The notes under the pieces were generated by a model, which was given only the letters and a program-made list of their open reading frames with translations, was not told where the DNA came from and made no database searches. This document shows positions 17,344-28,277 of a DNA stretch of 35,005 nucleotides, in pieces. Position 1 is the first letter of the stretch, and the number at the start of each line of letters is the position of its first letter. The stretch lies in contig DYKH01000052.1 of the NCBI GenBank assembly GCA_020722685.1, forward strand, positions 1 to 35,005, given 5' to 3'. Origin of the DNA: Caldithrix sp. Lineage in GTDB: Bacteria; KSB1; UBA2214; DYKH01. A program made the translations under genes and the position numbers.

Positions 17344-18252
17344 TCAAGTTTCATGAGTCATATCATTCAGTTCTTCGGCAATACAGTTCGAAAAACGTGC
17401 GGCAGCAACGGAAATTCCTCGACTTTTTAATTGTGCGCAAATCAAAGGCACAGGTCGAATATCCAGTGCTGAAATGGTTTTATAAACGATATGCTCATGA
17501 ATGCGTTCCTTCGGCATGCCGGTGGAAATGACGAAGCCGATATTCTCCGAATGATGGAGCATTCCTCGCATAATCTCGTATGAATTGGTTTCTGCCGCAA
17601 TCTGGATTTCTGAAGCGGCATTGTGTAAAGCAGGTTCCAGCATTTCCCGAGTCGTGAGCCCTGGGGCTGGAATAACCAAAGGGTATTGCACGCAATCGCT
17701 AAATCGTAAGGTGGTTTTTTGCGCCAGTGGGTGACGATTGTTCATAGCGGCGACCAAAGGTTGTTCAGAGATGGCAAGATCAATGACATCGGGATGGCGC
17801 GGAGGAGCGACGATGACTGCGAGATCCACCTCAAAGGCCAGCAAGGCGCGAATGGCATCAGCATGCTTGGCGACATTTACCGCGAAAGAGACGCCTGGAT
17901 ATTGCGCTCGAAATGTATTGATGATTCGGGGAATAAAGTTGTTGGCCAGGGCCGGGCTAACGGCCAATGAGACTTGTCCACGGCGTACTCCGTTCAAACT
18001 ATCAATTTCCGAGTGGAGGCGTTGCATGTCTGACAAATGTCTGCGCACGTAGACCAGGAATACCTCGCCCGCAGCAGTAAGACGCATCCCCCGTGGGTGA
18101 CGTTCGAAGATGCTGGAACCCAATTCGTCTTCCAGATCTTGAACCCGCCGATCCAGAGCTGATGCAGTGATATGTAATTTATCCGCTGCACGTCTGACTG
18201 AACCTTCGCGAACAATGGCGTCCACATATTTAAATAATCTTAGATGCTTCAT
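17344..18252 (-). CDS. LysR-family transcriptional regulator
   Basis: The 302-residue protein has an N-terminal winged helix (LFKYVDAIVREGSVRRAADKL, residues about 6-26, then SALDRRVQDLEDELGSSIFERHPRGMRLTAAGE). A periplasmic-binding-protein-like effector domain occupies about residues 90-295. I start at the ATG at 18252, which has GAGG six bases upstream; the open frame extends further but with residues unlike a LysR start. It is transcribed away from the TonB-dependent receptor and converges on hpxW. A regulator in this position usually controls the divergent gene; the effector may be a nucleobase or ring-cleavage product, which is not visible from the sequence. Confidence 0.9.
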   Translation of the reverse strand: MKHLRLFKYVDAIVREGSVRRAADKLHITASALDRRVQDLEDELGSSIFERHPRGMRLTAAGEVFLVYVRRHLSDMQRLHSEIDSLNGVRRGQVSLAVSPALANNFIPRIINTFRAQYPGVSFAVNVAKHADAIRALLAFEVDLAVIVAPPRHPDVIDLAISEQPLVAAMNNRHPLAQKTTLRFSDCVQYPLVIPAPGLTTREMLEPALHNAASEIQIAAETNSYEIMRGMLHHSENIGFVISTGMPKERIHEHIVYKTISALDIRPVPLICAQLKSRGISVAAARFSNCIAEELNDMTHET

Positions 18253-18274
18253 GTTGGGCCTCGTGTTGAGTTTT

Positions 18275-18284
18275 TCTGCGCAGA
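18275..18284. promoter_or_regulatory. Palindrome upstream of the LysR gene
   Basis: TCTGCGCAGA is a perfect 10-base palindrome, flanked by TTT on the left and GAAA on the right, 23 bases upstream of the LysR start codon. It could be an autoregulatory operator, but short palindromes occur by chance and no second copy was noticed. Confidence 0.25.
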
Positions 18285-18371
18285 GAAACAAGAAAATAAC
18301 ACTATATATGGACACACAATTCCATCACAATCAAGAGGAAATTGGTTAGGGTGTGCAGACACGGATAAAGC

Positions 18372-18386
18372 GCCCTATTTTAGTGC
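18372..18386. promoter_or_regulatory. NtrC-like dyad upstream of the TonB-dependent receptor
   Basis: GCCCTATTTTAGTGC resembles the NtrC enhancer pattern GCAC-N7-GTGC with one mismatch in the left half. Its centre is about 118 bases upstream of the predicted start of transcription at the sigma-54-like promoter, a normal distance for an enhancer. A weaker half site follows at 18401-18405. It overlaps the composite motif described at 18381-18412, so either reading may be the correct one. Confidence 0.35.
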
Positions 18387-18412
18387 GGTAAATGACGGGT
18401 TGCACTGATATG
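18381..18412 (+). repeat. Composite regulatory motif, copy A (receptor promoter)
   Basis: The 10-mer TAGTGCGGTA (18381-18390), a 10-base spacer, and TGCACTGATATG (18401-18412) recur almost exactly at 22988-23009, where the spacer is absent. The halves AGTGC and GCACT form an inverted repeat separated by 15 bases here and 5 bases in the other copy, a difference of about one helical turn. It lies 59-90 bases upstream of the -24 element. A shared local regulator is the simplest explanation. Confidence 0.5.
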
Positions 18413-18470
18413 AAGCATATTGATTTCCCTGAACAAGGGAACATTCAGCGATATTCAGCTTTATCGGTTG

Positions 18471-18486
18471 TGGCATATAAGCTGCT
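18471..18486 (+). promoter_or_regulatory. Sigma-54-like promoter of the TonB-dependent receptor
   Basis: TGGCATATAAGCTGCT matches the -24/-12 consensus, with GG (18472-18473) and GC (18484-18485) spaced by 10 bases. Transcription would begin near 18497, 26 bases before the receptor ATG, leaving room for its AGGAG ribosome site. An NtrC-like dyad and the composite motif lie upstream. Confidence 0.6.
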
Positions 18487-18522
18487 TAATGAAATTGTCA
18501 AATAAACAACAGGAGTACAAAA

Positions 18523-20850
18523 ATGTCTAAAGCTAAAAAACAACTGCTTCGGCAGAGTATTCTGGTAGCAGTTGGCTTGCTGGGAAGCAGTTTATTGCCT
18601 GCCCATGCTGCCACCAGTGCCACCCCGACAAAAAAAGTCTATAAAATAAAACAGGTATCAAAAGATTTGCTTCGTATGGTAGATAAGGCGGCACTGACCA
18701 AAGTAAAGCCAGTCTACGGTGCTGAAACGGCGTTAATACCCAAGAAGTTTCTTCATGGTCAGGAGTCTACCCAAAATGCCTCAACCATCCTGAGCTTTGT
18801 GCCTGGCATCAATGCTACCAGTACGAACCCAATTGGAGTTAAAACCCATATATCAGTACGGGGTTTCTCACAGACACAAGTGGGGTATACCTTTGATAAT
18901 TTGCCCATTGCCGACTTGTTCAATGGTGGCTTATCTGGTGGCAATAATAATTATGCAGATTTGACTAACCTGATCCCCGTAACCCTGGGGGAAACTTCAG
19001 GTATTCAGGTAACCTATGGTACTCCGCCTCCTGATGTGAATGCAGTGGGTGCAATAGGCGGGAACATCAACTATCTGCCTAAGGTGCCTTCATCCAAACA
19101 ATACGAATCGGTTTTTGCCGGCTATGGATCATTCAATACCCGCAGCTATGGTGCAGAAATCAATACGGGAGCCGCAGCTGGATATGGCAATCTTTTGTTG
19201 CGTTTTTCATCGCGTCAGACTGCCGGTTATCTGGAACACAGTCCGGATCGTGAGTATTCATATTATGCCGCATATGATTTGCCGCAAATATCCCCCACTT
19301 CCAAATGGTCACTGGTTTTTCTCTTGAATAAAAATCAAGGGGCAACAGCTGCGCGTATGCCTAAGGCCTTGCTGGATCAGTATGGTCCTTATTACCAATG
19401 GCCGACGTCGTTTACTTATGCAAATAGCAAAGCCGAACATATGATGGCCATCCTTCAGAACAAAACGCTTATCTCTTCGCATGCCGTGTTTGGTTTTAAG
19501 GGTTTTTATGCCTATACTAATTCCCATCGCCTGGAATATGTGAATCCTGAAGCTAATTCCAAGTATAATAGTTTTGTCACATTTTATTTAAATCCCGCTC
19601 AAACAGTTTGCCAGTATTCAGGCAATGATTTTATGGGAAATGACTCTGCGGCTTGTCAGGCACAGACCATTAATGGCGATAACTATCATAGTTATACTTA
19701 TACGACTAACACCTTTGGCTTGAATCCTTCCGTAGAATGGTTGAACCATTATGTAAATCTGAAAGCTGGTGGGTTGGCTGTTGTTTCTACATATGATTCT
19801 CGTGACTATGTATATGGGACGCCGAATGTTCCCGAGGTGCCAGGTTATAATAATCTTTGGGATGAGCATGGCTGGAGAATCTACGGAAAGATTTATGCTC
19901 AGGCAAAAATAAAGCCAACCAGTAATCTTGCTATAACTCCGGGTGTAAAATATGAAACCATGTCTACCCGTATTAATGATGTACCTGGGTATTATTACTC
20001 AGTAGGTGCTACTAGTGGTAGAACTTACAGTGAGGTAAGTCCTTATGTTGGAATTCAATATAAGCCAACAAAGGCGGTTACGCTGTATGCCAACTATTCC
20101 AAGGGATATAAATACCCCAATATTACTGCTTTTTATGCGGCGGATAGTAATGCTACCACGACATCACCTGCGACTCCGGTGACCATCAAGCCAGAGGATG
20201 TGAACACCTACCAGTTTGGTGCGGCCTATAACAAGGGGCCCGTGGATGCCAGTGTTTCTTTCTATCGTTCGGATTTCGGTCATACCTTCAGCTCGTATTA
20301 TGATACGACTAATGGATTGACTTATGAGTATAATATTGGATCATCCCAGTACCAGGGAATAAACGTTGCCACGGCTTACGCCCTGGATGCAAATCTTTCT
20401 CTGTATGGCAACTATTCAATTCAGGAGGCTGAATATACTTCCAACTCTTCCAGTAAGTATGGCGTGTCAACCAGCATCGGAGAACCCCGCCCCAATACCC
20501 CAACCTACCTTGCCGGTTTGGGAATTCTTGGACACTACATGGGTACGAGGGCGAGACTCTATGGTAATTTGGTGGGGCCACAATATATTGAAGCAAGTAC
20601 GGGGGCTCCTACACATTTAAGTATGCCCGCTTATGCCACAATGAATTTTAATATCGCCCATACGTTTATGATTCATCAATATGGCATTAAAAATGTGACC
20701 TTGAGTTTAAGCGGGGTGAATCTCCTGAATTCGGAAGCGTCGGTTCTGGAAAAACAGTTTTCATATATCAATGGGTTCACGGGAAACTACCTGGAAGCTG
20801 AACCGATGATGCCACGATCATTTTTCGGTACTGTGAAAATGGTGTTCTAG
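18523..20850 (+). CDS. TonB-dependent outer-membrane receptor
   Basis: This ligand-gated porin would import a scarce solute across the outer membrane using ExbB-ExbD-TonB energy. The 775-residue protein has a signal peptide (core ILVAVGLLGSSLL, likely cleavage after AHA at residue 29). A plug domain at about residues 55-190 contains STILSFVPGINA, ISVRGFSQTQVGYTFDN and GAIGGNINYLPK. A long barrel with alternating aromatic strands ends in the terminal phenylalanine FFGTVKMVF. AGGAG lies seven bases before the ATG. Substrate assignment to nucleosides or bases rests only on location between the purine and pyrimidine operons and on the shared promoter types. No N-terminal signalling domain is present, so it is not a transducer. 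Confidence 0.92.
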   Translation: MSKAKKQLLRQSILVAVGLLGSSLLPAHAATSATPTKKVYKIKQVSKDLLRMVDKAALTKVKPVYGAETALIPKKFLHGQESTQNASTILSFVPGINATSTNPIGVKTHISVRGFSQTQVGYTFDNLPIADLFNGGLSGGNNNYADLTNLIPVTLGETSGIQVTYGTPPPDVNAVGAIGGNINYLPKVPSSKQYESVFAGYGSFNTRSYGAEINTGAAAGYGNLLLRFSSRQTAGYLEHSPDREYSYYAAYDLPQISPTSKWSLVFLLNKNQGATAARMPKALLDQYGPYYQWPTSFTYANSKAEHMMAILQNKTLISSHAVFGFKGFYAYTNSHRLEYVNPEANSKYNSFVTFYLNPAQTVCQYSGNDFMGNDSAACQAQTINGDNYHSYTYTTNTFGLNPSVEWLNHYVNLKAGGLAVVSTYDSRDYVYGTPNVPEVPGYNNLWDEHGWRIYGKIYAQAKIKPTSNLAITPGVKYETMSTRINDVPGYYYSVGATSGRTYSEVSPYVGIQYKPTKAVTLYANYSKGYKYPNITAFYAADSNATTTSPATPVTIKPEDVNTYQFGAAYNKGPVDASVSFYRSDFGHTFSSYYDTTNGLTYEYNIGSSQYQGINVATAYALDANLSLYGNYSIQEAEYTSNSSSKYGVSTSIGEPRPNTPTYLAGLGILGHYMGTRARLYGNLVGPQYIEASTGAPTHLSMPAYATMNFNIAHTFMIHQYGIKNVTLSLSGVNLLNSEASVLEKQFSYINGFTGNYLEAEPMMPRSFFGTVKMVF

Positions 20851-20859
20851 GAGGGAAGC

Positions 20860-20887
20860 TGGGGAAGGTCAAAGATGTCCTTCCCCA
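20860..20887. terminator. Bidirectional hairpin terminator
   Basis: The arms TGGGGAAGG (20860-20868) and CCTTCCCCA (20879-20887) pair perfectly across a 10-base loop. The hairpin lies between the converging TonB-dependent receptor and XRE-cupin genes, just past the receptor stop codon. A modest T-rich stretch follows on the + strand. It probably ends transcription in both directions. Confidence 0.75.
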
Positions 20888-20894
20888 AATCTTT

Positions 20895-21452
20895 TCAAAA
20901 ACTGGGTGGAGAGTTGGCACTGACAATCTCACAGGTCTCAGTCCCGTTATTGACGAAACGATGCGGTAGTTGGCTGTTGAAATAGTACCCATCGCCGGCT
21001 GACAGATTTTGGATTTTATCTCCTATGGTCAGTTGGATGCTGCCACGCACCACGACCCCGCCTTCTTCTCCGCTATGTCGGAGCATGGCTTCTCCGGTGT
21101 CGGCGCCAGGCTCGTAATATTCATGTAGTATCTGAATAACACGACCCTTGGAGCTGCGGCCTAGAAGTTTCATGGTAATTTTTGGATCCATGGCGATATC
21201 CGGAAGCTCATCATTGCGGAAAAACACTTCGTCAGAAGTGACCAAATCCAGGGTGAAAAACTCTGCTATCGACATGGGGAGGCCATCAAGAATTTTTTTG
21301 ATGGAGCTGATAGAGGGACTGACTCGGTTTTGTTCGATCAAAGAAATGGCACCGTTGGTCACCCCGGCCCTGCGGGCAAGTTCACGTTGGGTGAGACCAT
21401 ATATTTTTCTGACCAGCAGCAGTCGCTGCCCGACATCATCATGACTACTCAT
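20895..21452 (-). CDS. XRE-cupin transcriptional regulator (PuuR-like)
   Basis: The 185-residue protein has an N-terminal XRE helix-turn-helix (GLTQRELARRAGVTNGAISL, about residues 20-40) and a C-terminal cupin domain (GEEGGVVVRGSIQLTIGD and GDGYYFNSQLPHRFVN, about residues 120-170). Such regulators often sense small metabolites; PuuR, the putrescine regulator, has this architecture. I use the ATG at 21452, which has GAGGA upstream; earlier in-frame starts lack one. It lies 86 bases downstream of the aminotransferase gene in the same direction and is probably cotranscribed. It may regulate that gene and the pyrimidine operon, with a beta-amino acid or malonic semialdehyde as possible signal (inference). 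Confidence 0.88.
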   Translation of the reverse strand: MSSHDDVGQRLLLVRKIYGLTQRELARRAGVTNGAISLIEQNRVSPSISSIKKILDGLPMSIAEFFTLDLVTSDEVFFRNDELPDIAMDPKITMKLLGRSSKGRVIQILHEYYEPGADTGEAMLRHSGEEGGVVVRGSIQLTIGDKIQNLSAGDGYYFNSQLPHRFVNNGTETCEIVSANSPPSF

Positions 21453-21538
21453 GAACGTAATCCTCAAAATTAATTGAAAAAATATAAAGAAGCCGCGAAA
21501 CAAGAGAAAAAATCAAATTTTTTATCAATGCAAAGTGT

Positions 21539-22858
21539 TTATGAGAGGCTCAGTATAGTTTCCCGGATGATTTTTACAGTCATGTTTATTTCTTCCCTAC
21601 TGATGATCAATGGCGGTGACAGTGCGATGGTATCTCCGGTAGTGCGAATAAGCAGACCTGAGTCAAACGCCTTTTGTAGTGCCGCCATTCCTCGTGCCCC
21701 GATGTGTTCAGGCTGGCTTTGCAGTTCTATAGCGCCCATCATTCCAACATTGCGGATATCCGTGACGAGTGGGAGCTCTTTTAAGCTGTGTAATGCGTCT
21801 TCAAAATGGGGTGCCAGTTCACTCCCGCGAGTGAGAAGGCCTTCTCTCTCATGAAGGTCCAGTGTAGCCAAGGCCGCTGCACAGGCTAATGGGTGTCCTG
21901 AGTAGGTGTAACCATGGAAAAATTCTATCCCTTCTTCGGCATTATGCATAAAGCTCTGATAAATGGAGTCACTGACAAATACGGCCCCCATGGGTACGGC
22001 AGCATTGGTCAAGCCTTTGGCGGTTGTCAAAATGTCGGGAGTCACGTCAAAAAAGTTGGCTGCAAAGGGGGTCCCGAGGCGCCCAAATCCAGTGATAACC
22101 TCATCAAATATCAATAATAAACCATTCTGGTCGCAAGCTTTGCGGAGCTGTTGAAGATAATTTTTAGGTGGGACAATGACTCCTGCAGACCCGGCAACTG
22201 GTTCTACGATGACTGCGGCAATGCGCTCTGCGCCATGCTTCTGGATAATTTGATTCAGTGCCTCGGTGGGATCCTCTCCCCAAGCGGGTATCCCCCGGGT
22301 GAAGCGATGGTGTTCTTGATCCAGAGTATGCGGAAGCAGCTCATTTTGCAGTAATGGCCCAAAAGCTGCCTTATTACGCGGAAGTCCACCTACACTCAGG
22401 CCACCAAAACCCACACCATGATAGGCCTTTTCGCGTCCGACGAATAAGCTGCGTTGTGGTTCTCCCCGACCATAATGATAGGCTCGGGCAATTTTCAGGG
22501 CCGTATCTGCGGACTCAGAGCCAGAGTTGGTAAAAAAAACATGGTTCAATGAGGCGGGCATTTTTTGAATCAATCGTTGTGCCAGTTGAAAAACCAAGGG
22601 ATGCCCCATTTGAAAGGTGGGGGCGAAATCCATTTCGCCTGCCTGTCTACTAATGGCTTCCACGATTTCCGTGCGGCAATGCCCGGCATTTACACACCAT
22701 AAGCCAGCCGTCGCATCCAGGATAGGACGGCCATCGGGTGTTTTGTAGTACATGCCTTTGGCGTGACTCAAAAGACGCGGTTTGTTGAGAAAGTCACGAT
22801 TTGCAGTAAAGGGTAACCAACAAGAAGGGTCTGTAATGGGCGCGGCGCGGTGATTCAT
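21539..22858 (-). CDS. Omega-amino acid (beta-alanine):pyruvate aminotransferase
   Basis: This class III PLP-dependent aminotransferase probably converts beta-alanine (from uracil) or 3-aminoisobutyrate (from thymine) to the corresponding semialdehyde. The 439-residue protein closely follows the beta-alanine:pyruvate aminotransferase pattern: the start WLPFTANRDF, LDATAGLWCVNAGH, TNSGSESADTALKIARAYH, the cofactor aspartate D252 in IFDEVITGFGRLG, and the PLP lysine K281 in TTAKGLTNAAVPMGAV. The ATG at 22858 has GAAGGAA upstream; an ATG at 22882 would leave almost no leader after the predicted start of transcription. It is divergent from the reductive pyrimidine operon and supplies its last step. 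Confidence 0.88.
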   Translation of the reverse strand: MNHRAAPITDPSCWLPFTANRDFLNKPRLLSHAKGMYYKTPDGRPILDATAGLWCVNAGHCRTEIVEAISRQAGEMDFAPTFQMGHPLVFQLAQRLIQKMPASLNHVFFTNSGSESADTALKIARAYHYGRGEPQRSLFVGREKAYHGVGFGGLSVGGLPRNKAAFGPLLQNELLPHTLDQEHHRFTRGIPAWGEDPTEALNQIIQKHGAERIAAVIVEPVAGSAGVIVPPKNYLQQLRKACDQNGLLLIFDEVITGFGRLGTPFAANFFDVTPDILTTAKGLTNAAVPMGAVFVSDSIYQSFMHNAEEGIEFFHGYTYSGHPLACAAALATLDLHEREGLLTRGSELAPHFEDALHSLKELPLVTDIRNVGMMGAIELQSQPEHIGARGMAALQKAFDSGLLIRTTGDTIALSPPLIISREEINMTVKIIRETILSLS

Positions 22859-22906
22859 GATGCCTTTTCCTTCGTGTAACAATCAGGGGTAATGTTCATA
22901 ATTCTA

Positions 22907-22922
22907 AGCAAAAGGCATGCCG
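22907..22922 (-). promoter_or_regulatory. Sigma-54-like promoter of the aminotransferase gene
   Basis: On the - strand the sequence reads CGGCATGCCTTTTGCT, matching YGGCAYG-N4-TTGCW with GG and GC at the required 10-base spacing. Transcription would start near 22896, about 38 bases before the aminotransferase ATG at 22858. Confidence 0.6.
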
Positions 22923-22987
22923 ACATGAAATATCCTCAAAATATCCAGGTGCAGTAAATCATTCGGTGAGCAAAAAAAAGCGTCTGA

Positions 22988-23009
22988 TAGTGCGGTATGC
23001 ACTGAAATG
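22988..23009 (+). repeat. Composite regulatory motif, copy B (divergent region)
   Basis: TAGTGCGGTA is followed directly by TGCACTGAAATG. The same two blocks occur at 18381-18412, separated there by ten bases, with one mismatch. Within it, AGTGC-N5-GCACT is a perfect inverted repeat (22989-23003). It may bind a regulator common to the pyrimidine operon, the aminotransferase and the receptor. Confidence 0.5.
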
Positions 23010-23028
23010 GGGAGCGTGCGCGATCTGG

Positions 23029-23045
23029 TGCACGGTTTCGGTGCG
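23029..23045. promoter_or_regulatory. NtrC-like enhancer dyad
   Basis: TGCACGGTTTCGGTGCG fits the NtrC pattern GCAC-N7-GTGC exactly in both halves. A second, overlapping dyad TGCGCGATCTGGTGCA lies at 23017-23032 with one base less spacing. A weaker site, TGCACTGAAATGGGG, begins at 22998; its centre is 31 bases away, about three helical turns. Assignment to NtrC rather than another enhancer-binding protein is inference. Confidence 0.5.
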
Positions 23046-23197
23046 CAAAGTCTATCGGATGACTATTAAAATATTCACCATAGTGATACGCCAAACGGAG
23101 TTTAATAATGTTGTAGTCTATGCGTCATAATTATATAGCCATATAAAATAGATATTTATAAATATGTTACAAAAAAATAATGAGGATTCTCATAATC

Positions 23198-23213
23198 TGG
23201 CACGCGCCTTGCT
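23198..23213 (+). promoter_or_regulatory. Perfect sigma-54 promoter of the pyrimidine operon
   Basis: TGGCACGCGCCTTGCT matches the consensus TGGCACG-N4-TTGCW at every defined position. The -24 GG is at 23199-23200 and the -12 GC at 23211-23212. Transcription would begin near 23224, about 35 bases before the ATG of the first gene at 23259, which has an AGGA ribosome site. Confidence 0.82.
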
Positions 23214-23258
23214 TGTTAATTTTTATAATCTATATTTGCCTGACGCACAAGGATATGT

Positions 23259-24128
23259 ATGAGCCAAATCGTTCGCTGTGCCCTCATTCAGACCGCCCAA
23301 ACCGCTGACGCAGAAAAGCTTTCTCCTGAGTCTATCAAGGAGGAAATGATTACCCGCCATCTGCAGCACATTGAAGCTGCTGCGGCCCAAGGCGCACAGG
23401 TGTTATGTATGCAGGAACTGTTCTATGGACCCTACTTTTGTCCAAGCCAGGATATTCGCTGGTATGCCCTCACTGAAGCAGTACCGGATGGCCCAACCAT
23501 TCATTTGATGCAGGAATATGCCAAGAAATATCAGATGGTGTTGGTGGTTCCGGTGTATGAGCGGGAAATGGCAGGTGTTTATTATAATACGGCAGCAGTG
23601 ATTGACGCCGATGGTCGTTATCTTGGCAAATATCGGAAAACCCACATTCCTCAGGTACAGGGTTTTTGGGAAAAGTTTTTCTTTCGCCCGGGAAATCTTG
23701 GCTACCCGGTATTTCAAACCGCCTATGGAAAAATTGGTGTCTACATCTGTTACGACAGGCATTTCCCGGAAGGCGCCAGAGCTTTGGGGTTGAATGGTGC
23801 GGAAATTGTCTTCAATCCCTCTGCTACTGTTGCAGGGCTTTCCGAGTATCTCTGGACGCTCGAACAACCCGCTCACGCCGCTGCCAATGGCTATTTTGTG
23901 GGGGCTATTAATCGCATAGGCACTGAAGCACCCTGGAATATTGGTGAATTTTACGGGCAAAGTTATTTTGCCAATCCACGTGGACAAATTATTGCCAAGG
24001 CGAGCCGGGATCAGGAGGAGGTTTTGGTGAGTGATCTTGATCTCGAACAAATCGCCGAAGTGCGAGATCTCTGGCAGTTCTATCGGGATCGTCGCCCGGA
24101 AATGTATGGTGATCTTTGTCGTCCCTGA
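23259..24128 (+). CDS. Beta-ureidopropionase (nitrilase-superfamily N-carbamoyl-beta-alanine amidohydrolase)
   Basis: The enzyme would hydrolyse N-carbamoyl-beta-alanine to beta-alanine, carbon dioxide and ammonia, the third step of reductive uracil breakdown. The 289-residue protein has the nitrilase triad E53 (MQELFYGPYF), K127 (KYRKTHIP) and C164 (VYICYDRHFPEGARALGLNGAE, residues 161-182). The latter segment and SATVAGLSEYLWTLEQPAH are typical of enzymes that accompany PreT/PreA-type dihydropyrimidine dehydrogenases. It is the first gene of the operon. N-carbamoylputrescine amidase is a close relative, but the gene neighbourhood decides for the pyrimidine pathway. Confidence 0.88.
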   Translation: MSQIVRCALIQTAQTADAEKLSPESIKEEMITRHLQHIEAAAAQGAQVLCMQELFYGPYFCPSQDIRWYALTEAVPDGPTIHLMQEYAKKYQMVLVVPVYEREMAGVYYNTAAVIDADGRYLGKYRKTHIPQVQGFWEKFFFRPGNLGYPVFQTAYGKIGVYICYDRHFPEGARALGLNGAEIVFNPSATVAGLSEYLWTLEQPAHAAANGYFVGAINRIGTEAPWNIGEFYGQSYFANPRGQIIAKASRDQEEVLVSDLDLEQIAEVRDLWQFYRDRRPEMYGDLCRP

Positions 24129-24136
24129 GGCCAGCC

Positions 24137-25476
24137 ATGATAACTGAAGTTGTTTTAGATTCGGATTTGCTGGAGACGAAATTCCGGCCTTTGGAGAAAA
24201 GTTTATCCGCCGATGCGGTGCTCGTTGAGTCCGAACGCTGTTATTACTGTTATGAAGCACCCTGTGTTGCCGCCTGTCCTACCGATATTGATATTCCTGG
24301 ATTTATTCGGGCGTTGGCGGTAGGACAGCCGTCCCGCGCTGCCGAACGCATTTTACAGGCCAATCCTCTGGGGGCTTCCTGCTCCAGGGTTTGTCCGGTG
24401 GAAACCTTGTGTGAACAAGCTTGTGTGCGTCAACATGAAAATGGCGGTCCTGTTCCGATCGGCCAACTGCAAAAATTTGCGATGCAGAAGTTCTCTACCG
24501 GTAATGACCTCTCTTCAAATTCCAGGACATCAGGCACAGGGACTAAAGTGGCGGTAGTGGGTGCCGGACCAGCCGGGATGACGGCTGCTACGCTTCTGGC
24601 TCAAGCCGGTTTCACAATAGATGTCTTCGAATCGCAGGCGGTGCCGGGCGGATTAAATGAAAGCGGTATTGCTGCCTATAAAATGCTGGATGACGCCGCG
24701 CAGTGGGAAGCCAGCAGGGTGTTATCACATCCCGGCATTCACTTGCATACCGGGATGGCCTTGGGCAAAGAGCTGTTTTTGTCGCAGTTGTGTGGCGATT
24801 ACGCGGGTGTTTTGCTGGCTTTGGGGCTTCAAGGACAGCAAAAAATGCAGATACCCGGAGAAGAGCTCCAGGGTGTTTTCAGCGCAGTGCCTTACATTGC
24901 CCGTATGCGTCGGCAAGAGCCTGTGCCGGTCGGCCAGCGTGTCGTGGTGATTGGCGGAGGGATGACCGCCATAGACATCGCCGTGCAGGTACGCCTGCTC
25001 GGTGCAGAAGAAGTGCATATTTGTTATCGGCGCGGTCCCGAAGCCATGGGTGCCAGCCTGCATGAACAAATGTTGGCCAAGGAGCAAGGTGTTTTCATTC
25101 ACCATTACCTGCGGCCGGTATCCATTGCTGGCAGAAACGGAACTTGTGAAAGTATTTGTCTGCAGCCCACCCAAGTTGTGAATAATCAACTGCAGGATGT
25201 GGGCGATGCGCTCACTTGGTCTGTTGATCAGGTTTTTGTGGCTATCGGCCAGCAGTTGCAGGCCGCAGCTTGGGCTTCGGATACCCCGAAATTGTCGGTG
25301 AATATTCGGGGCAAAATTCAGGTGGATAGTGAGGCGAGAACCAGTCTGGAAGGGGTGTGGGCTGCTGGTGACTGCGCGAGCATGAGTGAGGATCTCACGG
25401 TACATGCAGTGGCCGATGCAAAAGTAGCGGTTGCCTCCATGATAGCCACGTTTGCCAAAGCCGCAAGGAAAATTGC

Positions 25477-25480
<4 letters not shown>
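24137..25480 (+). CDS. preT: NAD(P)-dependent dihydropyrimidine dehydrogenase, PreT/PydA subunit
   Basis: This flavin and iron-sulfur subunit takes electrons from NAD(P)H and passes them to the catalytic subunit encoded next. The 447-residue protein starts with a glutamate-synthase-like domain containing 4Fe-4S cysteines (CYYCYEAPCVAACPTD near residue 35 and ASCSRVCPVETLCEQACVR near 80-100). It continues with FAD-binding VAVVGAGPAGMTAATLLAQAG (about residue 137) and NAD(P)-binding VVVIGGGMTAIDIA (about residue 272). The ATG at 24137 with GAGG upstream is preferred to a TTG at 24116 inside the preceding gene. Its stop overlaps the next start by four bases, as expected for subunits of one enzyme. 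Confidence 0.92.
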
Positions 25481-28276
<2,796 letters not shown>

Positions 28277-28277
28277 C

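Larger units (their letters stand above)
22859..23258. other. 400-base divergent control region
   Basis: No gene is visible here. The region carries two outward-facing sigma-54-like promoters (22907-22922 leftward, 23198-23213 rightward), a composite motif at 22988-23009, and overlapping NtrC-like dyads at 23017-23045. A very AT-rich stretch at about 23100-23185 could be a bending site for IHF between enhancer and promoter. The enhancer-like sites lie about 141 bases from the leftward start and about 187 bases from the rightward start, so one set could serve both promoters. Confidence 0.6.
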
